Source of the DNA: Actinostola sp. cb2023
Lineage: Eukaryota > Cnidaria > Anthozoa > Actiniaria > Actinostolidae
Reading direction: 5' to 3'
Assembly (NCBI GenBank): GCA_033675265.1
Contig: JAUJYZ010000648.1
Coordinates: forward strand, 287,001-351,000
DNA: 64,000 nucleotides
Every line of letters starts with the position of its first letter. Positions within the stretch are counted from its first letter, which is position 1. A model generated the notes under the pieces. The model worked only from the letters and a program-made list of their open reading frames with translations, searched no databases and was not told where the DNA came from. The position numbers and the translations under genes are program-made. This document shows, piece by piece, positions 41,001 to 53,000 of the stretch.

Positions 41001-44000
41001 GCAAAGCTGTCTGGTCACGAAGTGTCAAGGGAAGTAATAAACTGAGTTATCTTAGGAACCCTTATTCACTGATAAGCTGTCATTCAAATGCATAGAATCA
41101 AAACGAAGAGCGAAACAGAATTCTCCAAATTGGGGTTATTTTCAACAACCAAACTGGGATAGTCACAGTTTTGAAACTTCTAGTCCTCGCCAAAGGGAAC
41201 ACTGAATCAGTGCACAATAGCTAGCATTCAAGCTACTCTATTTGTGTCTGGATGTACGTGTCCATGCAGAGTCGCAATTTCGGTATCAATATATAATTAA
41301 ATCGCGTGGTACCATTAATGATGGCTTCTGTGGTCTAGTGTACTGAAACAAGCTTTAAATATTCTAAGAAAACTTTTTGGTTTTTCTTTCATTAATTTTC
41401 GTTTTCTTTCTCTCTTTTTCGTCCCTATTTCTTGACATTTCACGCTATGCTTCATTTAGAAAGAATATATATATATATATTTTTAGTTTTTTAATTTAAT
41501 CAAGTTCCAAATACATTACATTCACAGTGTACATGTACCAAGCTGTTGCAGAAGTCTAACGTAATTATGGCCCATGTCAAGTACAGTCAGCCATTTTTAT
41601 CCTATAGCTCCTTTGAACTTGTCTGGTTAATTTGTGTCTTTTAATTTTGGCCCAACATGAACGCATGTAAAACTGATAACCTTAGGACAAATGAATATTT
41701 ATATACTCCGTGATATGGTATCCTTAATTCCTAATCAGTCTCTCAACAATGAACTCGCTGGCCACTTGTCCTTGATCCTAAATCTCCTGGTTCTGCATGA
41801 ATCTTAATTCCTTTCTCAACATCGCGAGCAAACGTGAAAGTTATCTTTACACAGGCGACGTGTACCTACTGTAGCTTCACCTCCCTGGTTTCATCGTCTC
41901 AGTTTCTGCATGTGTTCGAAGAGCGCTCCTTTTCGCCATTTTTTGATAGATGACTGTGTATTCCATAGAATATGTACCATTGTGGATATATTCGGATCAA
42001 AGATCAAGTAGAAACAATTGCCAACAATTTCCGATATTTAGAGAGAAAGAATGTGTCGGGTACTTACTTTGTCAGTGAGGTTGTAATAAGCTCCTTTCGC
42101 TATGAGTTTTTGGACGATTTCGTTGTGGCCTTGTTTGGCTGACCATGCGAGAGCTGAATAACCTTCCTACGATGAAAAAAACCCCACATTGATAATATTT
42201 ACTGCAACTATTATCAGACAATATCTAGGACTACCAAAGTCCTCAGCTGGCTAGTGGGATATATTTAAAGTCGTAGTACCCGGGACGACAGAAGAGAGAG
42301 AATATACTGAAACAGGTAAAAAAAAAACGGCTTGTGGACGTGGATGCGACTACACACAGGTGTTGATATCATAGCACGTTGATCAGTTTAGCTGTAATAT
42401 TAACTCGCATCCCGTCATACTGCGATTTATGCATTTCGTCATATGGATGACTGAGTATTCAGGGAGGCACATTGTATATTAACACACGTACATCCATCTC
42501 GTTATGGAAAGGCTAGAAAAATTAAACTTAATGCCTTCGTGGGAATTCATCAATCTAGATTCGAATGAAACAATTGATTGGAAAAACTATATTATCTTTC
42601 GAATCTGTAGATTCGGAAATTGTGTCATCCAGTTGCCTGATATATCAATATGTAGGTCTTCTTTCAAACGAAATATATATATATCAGAATAAAATGAGAT
42701 TCGCTAAGGTAATCTGGATCAAACGAAACACATGGTGGCAGCGGCGATCCCACCCATGCTCGAACATCGTACGGAAAATCAAAACGTAGATGCCTAGGTC
42801 TAAAAAGCGTAAACTATATTATATTGCAGGTGCGAACCCTTTGTCGCTAACAAAGAAACAAGATCAAAAAGATATGAGCACTCTATCGTCAAAAACCGCC
42901 ATTCTAATTTCGCTGAATCTAAAAAGCCAAAAGACCAAAAGCCTTGGATCTGAGATGAACGCGTTGAATCAACCCGCAGTTTGATACTTGAAGACCTTTT
43001 GAATTCGGAGGGCTTTTGGAGTGGAATTTGAATCCAAGTTGACTCAAATGTACCGGGCAAACAGAATTGCCATTATCCGGCTAAACATCATTTCCTTTCG
43101 ACTTACTTTGAATAGATTCAAACGAAGACGACAACCGACCTCTTGGTCGCTTCGTACCCTCGTAAACAAGTCGAAAAAGGCAGTTACCAAGCTAAATGAA
43201 TCATCCTTGAAGATTTCAATGAATTCTGTCAGTAAATTACTGCCTGATTAAAATATAATCAAGAACAAACGAATCAAAGGAATCCCTTCGTAATACATAA
43301 CAGGGAGGAGACGACCAGGTGCAAATCATGCTATTTTGAGTGGCGTAGAGTGGTTTGGGTCCTTAATTATTAGAACCTTTTAAAACATCCCGAAATTAGC
43401 GATTCCATCAGTAAAGACACGCGCGCCATCTTTGGTGCGGACATTCTGGTGGACATTTTCAAAATTCGAAACGCTCAGTTTGTGCCGAAACGTCTTTCCA
43501 AAGCTTTTAACGGTATCAATCTCATTCTAATTGTTCTTGTTTGTTTTTTTCTCCGAGAAAATGTGTTTGGAGTTAAATTTTCAGTAAATTTCGGATGTCG
43601 CCATTTTGGATGATATATACGTTAAAAAAACCTGTAAGTTCACCACGAAATCAAAATTCATATCATTTTTTCTGGACGCATGTCAAGCCTAAGAGAAACA
43701 ATTTTTACAACCCATTAAAAACTCACGCTAAATAAACTCATCTAGCTTACTAATTACTACCAATTTTTTCACAGAAAGTCTCCATCAATCAAGTCGATAT
43801 AGTCGACCAAGAGCATTCTTAATTAGAATGCGCAACACACGACGACACAAATCAATGTCTGAAATGAAATAAAAAATATCAATCATCTCGTCTGAGGACT
43901 AAAGATGCTTGAAATGCTATTTTAAGCACTTGTTCAAAGCCCGCGGCGACAAAATGTACGCGTAATTATAATATCAACTGCACCTGGTCTGTTGCGTTGA

Positions 44001-47000
44001 TGTTGGGATCCCTGTTTATGAGGTAGTCCACCATGTCCGTGTAGCCACCCTTTGCGGCCATAATAAGCGCTGTCCAACCCCGCTGCAAAGAGGAGATGAC
44101 ATGCATATAGTCTTAAATGAACCTTGATTATTTATGTATTTGCGGGTTCATATATTTAGTCTTGGACCGATGCTAATAAAGGCCATCGAACCCCATCTAA
44201 GCGACCACCTCGCCTAAGCGACCACCCCACGTAAGCGACCACCCCACGTAAGCGACCACCCCGAGTAAGCGACCACTCGATTCTCGATCTCGACTGATTT
44301 TCGATCGATTCCACGATTTCGTGAATTGCTGTAATTCACTATACAGAAATAAATAGCGTATGTCAGTACATTTTACCACAATCCTTTGCGCGCACAAACC
44401 ACCATACCTGCTATACCTACTTTATTTACATGAACGTGTCAAAGCATCCTCGGGAACCCAGGGGTATATTCGATCTGTCGCTCGTTAGTCGCTCCCAGAG
44501 AAATACCCCTGGGAACGAAATCTGTTGGAACTTGTTCCGGAAGTCAAAATTCAAAATGGCGGCTGTCCTATTCAAACCAGAATATACTTGATACTGATTG
44601 GTCGACCTTCCTAGGTCAACCAATCAGAAACGAGAGTGATGATGAAGATGATGATGAAGACTTTATTTCAAGAGGGTAACACATAAAAGTGAAATACACT
44701 TACAAACTTGTGGCCCTCACTAAACTTAATAAATAACAATATAATATAAATATCTTAAAAACCTACACTACAATTACACTACACTACAAATAGATTTAGA
44801 TTTAGATTTAGATACAATGTATTTATAACAATTAATAATTATATATCCATATCCATATACATATACTAAGTAATTTTGACTTCCGGAACAAGTTCCAACA
44901 GACTTCGTTCCCAGGGGTATTTCTCTGGGAGCGAGTAACGAGCGACAGAATATGCCCCTGGGTTCCCGAGGATGGTGTCAAAGAGGATAACATATGAACC
45001 ATATGATTATTTATGTATTTGCGGGTTCATATACTAGTATTTAGTCTTGGAAACAATCGAGCCCCACTAGGCGACCACCCCTCCTAAGCGACCATCTCAT
45101 CTAAACGACCAATCAATTCTCGAGACACCCGTAATACACTTATGGCAAATAAACTTGGCGAATGGTGATTGGTCACTTTACGGTCCATAACTTCCCGTAC
45201 GGACCTACAAAATTTTGCAAGGACAAGAATTTTACAAAAGCCATAGAATAAACGTCTTATTAACCTCGTTCGCTCGGTCCGTACCGTAAATACATACCTC
45301 TTATTAAGCGAGCGCGAGGTCCGTACCGTGTATAAGTTACGTATCCTCTTTTCTTCCTCATGCGCGATACGCGGGCAAGAAAAACAACTTGGTCCATAAC
45401 TTAGGGTACGGACCGAGCGAACGATCGAGGTTATAATGTACAGAAAAAATAGCGGGTCAGTACATTACCTCATAGAAACTACTATAGAATAGAAAGACCT
45501 CAAATTTCCAAGTGTGAAGCTGTTACCTGCTTTATTTATACGAATGTGTCAAAAGGTTTGTAGATGCCGGTTGCGCGTAGGACTGATTTAGGTTCGTAAA
45601 GAATTACTGGGTAAAATGTACAGCCGCCATCTTGTTTAGAAACAGTGTACTGCTTCCTAACCTGCGTAGCTGGCCCTTTCATTGGAAAGGGAAAAAGGGA
45701 GGGGGGCTGGGAAGGAGAGGGAAAGGGCCAGCTACGCAGGCTAACTGCTTCCAGGAACAAAGGCGGTCGCTTACGATAGGTTAGGTTTGCCATGGTTGTT
45801 TGGTATACCAATACCAATAAACAATTCAATGCAATCGTTACCGTTCCAGCGACGTTAATGTTCGCTCCTTTCTCCACCAAGGCTTTGACAACTTCTAAAT
45901 GGCCTTTCCTTGCAGCCCAAACAAGCGCGGTGGTTCCGTACTAAATAAAAGACAGAAATGTGAGGTGCTTGTACAGCCACTTTGAAACAGAGGTGGAGGG
46001 GAGGGGATTGGGAGGAGGGGGGGGGGGGGGGGGGGTGAGGGGGGGGGGGGGGAGGGAGGGGGGGGGGGGGGGAGGGAAGGACAGAGGAAGAGAAGGATAT
46101 TTGACACGTTTATTTGTTCAGCATTTACAGAGCTTACCTTGTCTGATGAATCTGCTGAAGCTCCTGCCTCTAGCAACTCCTTAACACAGTCAATATGCCC
46201 CCTCCCTGATGCCCATATAAGGGCAGTCATACCATGCTGTCAGACAAAAAGACAAGTGTTAATTAGTGCTGAGCGGTGAACGATAACTCATAATAGAAAA
46301 CCATATTCGATATCGCTTTAATTCGGTACCATAGTACTCGAATGATATGTAGAGAGCACTCAAATGGCTTCAATGCATACGCGTACCGCAGTACTCATAT
46401 ATGATAGAGAGCACTCAAATGGCTTCAATACGCGGCACGCGTACCACAGCATGCAATCAAATGATAGAGAGCACTCAAATGGCTTCAAAGCATACGCGTA
46501 CCGCAGTACTCATATGATAGAGAGCACTCAGATGGCTCAATACGCGGCACGCGTACAGCAGTACTATAGTGGCTTCAATACACTACCGTAGCACCAAACG
46601 CGCTTTAATACGGTACTGCGGCACTCAAATGGTTTCAATACGTAAGCGTACCGCGGCACTCAAATGGTTTCAATACGTAAGCGTACCGCGGCACTCAAAT
46701 GGTTTCAATACGTAAGCGTACCGCGGCACTCAAATGGTTTCAATACGTAAGCGTACCGCGGCACTCAAATGGTTTCAATACGTAAGCGTACCGCGGCACT
46801 CAAATGGTTTCAATACCCCATTGCAGTACCTTAAACTGGTTTTGATACGCTATCGTACGTAGCATCTAATTGGCTTCAAGACAATACCTTCACCACGGCA
46901 CTACGGCGATAGAGTCGTTTTCGTATGAGTGGGAAACCTACGGTACGGAGTTACGGTCACGGAACGGAATCGAATACATCATATTCAACCAATCACAGCG

Positions 47001-50000
47001 CGCAGAATCATTGCTCAACCGATCACAATGCTTGGACACGGCACGGTCACCGCACGGCACGAACCGTACCGCAACTACTTCCCACTCATACGACAACGAC
47101 TCAATTACATAACGTATCGTATGTCATCAATGGTAAATCCTCGGGAATATTTGAACCTTGAAACGCATACAATTATCTTCTCCCAACGTATACACGTTAA
47201 AGTAACCTACCAACGAAATATACTTAATTGGCCTGCATTTTATTTTAGCGCAAATCCCCAAGTTTTGTTTGAAGTTTTCTCGAGAAAAACAACAAGGCAT
47301 TATCGATGTTCATATCTTAATTTTAGTCGAATGTATTTAGTCTAAGAAGCTGGTATTTTAGAGTGGGTAGGGGAGGAGAGTGGGAGGGGAGGTACGGATT
47401 AGGAAAAGGAGGAGATCAAGGAAAGACCGTTTATAATTTTCTAATATTCACGTAATCTAGTTTTACTATTAAATATATCAGCTTCATTGGTTTCCACAAG
47501 CGTTATCGGCTTAGAACTGATAGAAACAAAGGATATATGCTTTTCAAACGTCTCTTAGCAACAGCAATGATCAATTTTTAATACTGAGTTAGTTACTAAC
47601 AGAAGACAAATTATTATGAAAAAATGTATTAAGTTCAATTTAATTTTCAATCATTCGGAAAAGCGTGCGATCAAAACAAAGCCTATTAATAGAATTTAGA
47701 GATTTTTTATAGACTTTAATTGCGGAAATTCAAAATGGTGGCTAAATTTATTCAGCTAACTGAAAAGTTTTGGTGACACTTTGGGTTCGATCAAATCTAT
47801 AAAACCTTTGTTTTGAGAAAAACCCGCATAAATACCCGCCCAAAGTATTACCAGTAACAAAACAGAGGCGAAGGTTTGTCACAATATACTTTGGTCAATA
47901 CAAAATACCCTTCGCACAATAGAAGTAGTTTGAACGTTTCTGTTGCCCGGCAACCGCCTATTTAACGTCAAAAGTATCAGATATTTTTTATAATAATAAA
48001 AATCGAGGAGAAACTCATATATAAAGTTGATCTCGTACGCCGGCAGTGGAAGTATTTACGTGCATGTATACCATGCTTAATAAAGCATCGCTGTTATATC
48101 CATGTAGTTACATCAAGCCATACAATGCAAGATATGCCGGCTTTGTTTTTAAGGCGATGTTTTTTGCATAAAATATATATTATCTTAGGAAAATAGGTTT
48201 ATTCTATGGGCAAAATTAGCATAAGAATTCCCCAACCAGCCGGGTGTCGTCATTTTATTCTCAGTTACAAAATATTGAATACTGTACTTGAATTAGCGAG
48301 AAAAAGATGAGAACTGCAAATAGTGGATTCATAAGCACCGAAACTTGATATTTGTTTGGATGTAAATGTACACAATAATTAAAATATATCGTGAAGACTT
48401 CAACTCGTTCAATCACTAATCCGAAACCTGAACGTAACTGCTTTCAGATTCGCGTTTAATTTGAGAAAATACATCGAACAATCTAATAATTCTTGGCAAA
48501 ACTCCTTTCTCTATTGTACTGTAAGTCCTTCACTACTCAAATGCTTCATTTTGAAGAAGAAATCGAAAAATTACAATCCCGACTTCCAGTAATCAATTGT
48601 CCCATTACTATGTAAACAATATTTCCAATTTGTGCTGAATTACTGCGATGTAGTGTATCGGCGAAACAATGAATAACATCAAAGCGTTTCCTACACTCCT
48701 ATTAATCTTATAATACCAGTGATAAAGATAGCCCGAAGACCAAGCAAAATATTTTGATTGAGTACACTAGACAGTTTCAAGAAGCCGGGAAGCATCGGAT
48801 TGATATTGTCTGTATGTAGGGTGAACCACGGTAAATAAAAACTTTCTTGCAAAAGTACAATGCAAAAGAGAAAACAATGATCTAGTAGCTATAATACTGA
48901 ACACTTATCCCACTTTATTTGCTTCCATAACGGAAATCGCCCTGAGGTAATTATTAGATTTGCAATTTGAATCAGTAAACATTGTTTTGAGATAGTTGTA
49001 GAACGAAATTCCGGCCCCAAAAGACCACTTTGAATGTGCGTTTGTTTTTACGTACTTGCTGGATGTCTGGAAAGCTCCGCGTTCGTTAGCACCTTCGGTG
49101 TTTTTCTTGATACTGTAAGCCATCTAAGACGGTTTCATTGCCCGCTGATTCCACGAAGGGGTTTTAGTTTTCTCCACAAGGCAGCCGGTATTTCTGACCA
49201 GTCCACCTGCCGCGGTGCAGTGCTCATAATGACTTTTACAATGTATTCTACAACTAGCCACTTACAACTCAGTACAGGAGTACGTGTGAGTCAAAGTTCT
49301 CACTTAGTCCAACCGTGCTATCGCAAAAAGATATCGTAGCAAGTAACGCCAAGCGTTCGAGATAACTGCTGCACTTAGAAGTCCCCTGAGGTGAACGACC
49401 ACGGTCTCGTGTCCCAGTGCTATCCCTTTTGGAGTTCAGCAATATTGGTCAGCTCAACACTTCTTTCAATGCAATTTAAATTAGCACAGTACACGTAGGT
49501 AAATAGAAAACGCATACGAAGGAGTGAAAATGAATTGCGATATTTGACAACTTCAGCGTGAGGCTTTTAAGTGAGGCCAAAGGAAAAGGCAATTAAGGTC
49601 TTACAGGAAAGCAAGAAAATTACACACAGATTAATTAGCATTTGATGACAACCGAAGTAATAAAAAATTGAACGCGAAACGACCTCATTCTTATTTGGTT
49701 AAAGCGGGATACATAAAAAGAACTCATCAAGCGTTCGATACGTGTATGCGTACGGGCTCGAGTGCGAGCTAGAAAAAAATACGTAATTCTCAATTGCTGT
49801 CAAAAAGAAACTGGGACCTAAAGGAGTCCCGAAGGCTACTGCATGAATTTCTCACTGCCGTAAGTTCGCTTGTGGTCGAATCGTGGTTGGTAGTTTTTTT
49901 TAAATCAAACTATTATAAGAAACGCTTAAATAATAAAAAAGATTTTACACTGAGGATATCTTGACGATAACAAAGTCTATAAGATACAAAATATCACTGA

Positions 50001-53000
50001 TCACTCAATATCTCACTGATATGAACATTCTCATTGCCTTTGGGTTGCCTCAGTTCTGCTGTCATAGCAATGTAGACTGTTATCTAGCGCGTAGTCTATA
50101 TTTGCAGTGCCTTTAAATCAATTCAATTATACATCCACGATAGATGATGTCCAAATTTGCGCTTTTCTTGAATAGCATAGGTGTCCGAAGACCGTACCAC
50201 TAGTCCTATAACATACCTGCCCCTTCTCGTTAGGATCGGCTCCATGTACCAACAGATCTTTGACAATTTGTCCATGACCTTTGTAAGAGGACCAAACCAG
50301 TGGAGTCCAGCCACCCTTTAATTCAAAGAATAACAATATTTTAATAACAATATCGGCCGACTCGCAATGATTGGCCAGCTTTATGACCTCAGTCAAGAAA
50401 TGAATGCTGTGCGCGATCATAAATTGATGGATCTGAAAGGTATCTTGGTGAGTTTATGGCTCTCATTAAAGTAAACCATTTTGATATACCACAGAAAAGT
50501 CTAATCAACGAGCTCGATAATTGAAAGGAAAACATCCCTCGAAGGAGAAAGGGGTATCATAGTATCGGTAGGAATTATCGAGTTTTATGGCCAGAAAAAA
50601 TGGGTATTCGAAAGTATACATAGTGGGTTGCCTGTGCTTAAAGTTGGCCGTCGGTACTTAGTCTTCTCATACCGCGCGTGTTTGCAGTAAAGGATTTATA
50701 TTTTCTTCAATGTTTTGATGGAAACCGTCGTTTTTCCGCAAGAAAAAGCAAGAAAACCAACACTGAAGGTACTTAAAGACTTTAAATTATAACATGCATT
50801 TCTAGAATGTACATTTAGTTTGTTTTGAGTGCGCTGTATTATTAAAAAACAGCTCGAAAGTCAAAACAAATTAAGCTTATCACATTCACAACTATTCCAA
50901 TATTCGTAGTATCAAAATGGCTACGAGGTATCTCTAAACTTCAAACCTAAAATCCATCAATCATTGAAGACCATTGAGACATTTTAAAACATGTCCTTGT
51001 TTCTATACCATTTGGACTGTAAACATTCATTACATGTTTAAACAATAGTGTGCCCTATAAAACACAGCATGTTGGCTTAATTTGCTCTTGGCATTGGTGA
51101 CCATTGCCATTGGTGAAAATACGGTAAATAAACCGACAATAAAACACGACTTCTTTTAAAGTTTAAACAACAGAGTAGTAGATGTTTTGAGACCTTCTAG
51201 AGCTGTATAGAGCAAGGAATGGTGCAAAATAAGAATGGAACAAAAAACTACTTGAAGGGCTCCCTGCAAGAACAGTGTAAGTGACTAATGTGATCAAAAC
51301 CCAAATTCTCCTTTGAAATTCAAAGAATCTCAAGGAGAATTTGGGTTTGAACACAAGTCACTTTCTCCGTTCTTGCAGGGAGCCCTTCAATGTGTGCTGT
51401 TGTTCAGACATTCGGAGCAGTACAATATTGACCTTATCAAAATTTTGCATAAAAAGGAGTTTGTGTTGCGGAATCGTTCTGTTTTCTCTCTCTTCACATT
51501 TGATTGGACACTGTCCAACCACGTGATAAATTTTATCCAATGAGAGAGAGAGGGAATATTTTCGATTGAATAATAAATACTTCACTGTCCAGAAATATAG
51601 GGTTATGTACCATATGTGACATTAAGCTGTCTTGACATAAAACTTGTCTTTCACTAGCAACACTTAAAGCATAAATGCAAGTGCATGTGGCACTTATGCT
51701 TGTGCAACTTGCAATAATGAATCCAATGCATGTTCGTTATTTTGAGAGGGTTTGTTTACACGCTCTAGCATAGCAGGTCCACATCAACCAGATGGCTGCC
51801 ACATGCTATTATTTGTATTTCTTTAACCTGCTTTATCAAATAAACTTTTTACAATAACAGAGTGTAATCTCGCAATCTGATTGGTTCTCAGCCATTGTCA
51901 ATAAGAGGACAGACACATAGAATGACGAATCACTCGCGCACGGAGCCCGCGCGCGCTTGAAAGGGTTTTTCTTTCAAACTTTATCCTTGCTTTTGGATGT
52001 TTTTTTTGACTTTGTTATTGTAAAAAAGAAATCGCAAGCGGTTTTTCATTGTTTGTACTCTTATTGACAATGGATTTGACATCACAAAATGTTCAAAACT
52101 TTGCAGTGAAACCACTCGCTATGCTCGTGGTTCCACTTGAGTTTTGAACATTTTGTGATGTCAAATCCATTGTCAATAAGAGTACAGACAATGGAAAACT
52201 GCTTGCGATTTGTTAAATGTATGCATGTATGTGTATGTACATGGTTGATAATGGTACCCTTACCAAGTCAGCAAGTTGTATTCTGGCACCATATTCTAAC
52301 AACTCCTTAACTACATCATCATGACCTTCTTTACATGCTGCTACAAGGGATGTCCATCCATCCTAAAATCAAAATCAAAGTAGCAGGTCTTTAAGTTGAT
52401 GAATTTTCCATAAACAATCCTGGAATGGGTTTTACTAAATCAACCACAATCCTGGTTAAAATAACCTAGGGTTCTCAATATAGTTTTTAACAGCTGGCAA
52501 AACTGAAAAATAACAGGCATGTAATGACCAACGTTTGAAGCGGTGAGTGAAATTACTGAACCATTTTGAGATAGCATGAATGGTGTTTACCCCAAGTGTC
52601 ATATGCATATCTAGCTATTTCAAATAACATTGTCACTGTAAGTACTCAAGCTGCGACAAGACTGAAAGGCAGCATGGATAATGTTGATTGTTTGTTTGTT
52701 TTCATCACCAACGAACATTAGTAGTGTTAGCAGAGGCATCACAACACACCATCGTTGTGACAATAGATTGTTTTTGTATGAGTGAGAAACCTTCGGCATT
52801 GAGTTACAGTCACGGTGTGGAATCGAAGACAATCTATTCAACTAATCAGTGTGCAAAATCTTTGCTCAACCAATCAGAATGCTTAGATATGGCATGGTCA
52901 CAGTACGGTACTGTCGCTGCATGGCACGAACCATACCATAACTACTTCCCACTCATACGAAAATGACTCTATATTTTTCAATGATGTTACCCATGCTACC

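Noticed and set aside
46618..46830. Regular 35-bp direct repeats as a CRISPR array
   Set aside because: There are no unique spacers; the units are contiguous tandem copies within an animal gene intron.
48905..49339. ORFs on both strands in KIDINS220 intron 4 as an extra ankyrin exon
   Set aside because: No xGxTxL ankyrin signature, and the eleven repeats already match the vertebrate set one to one.
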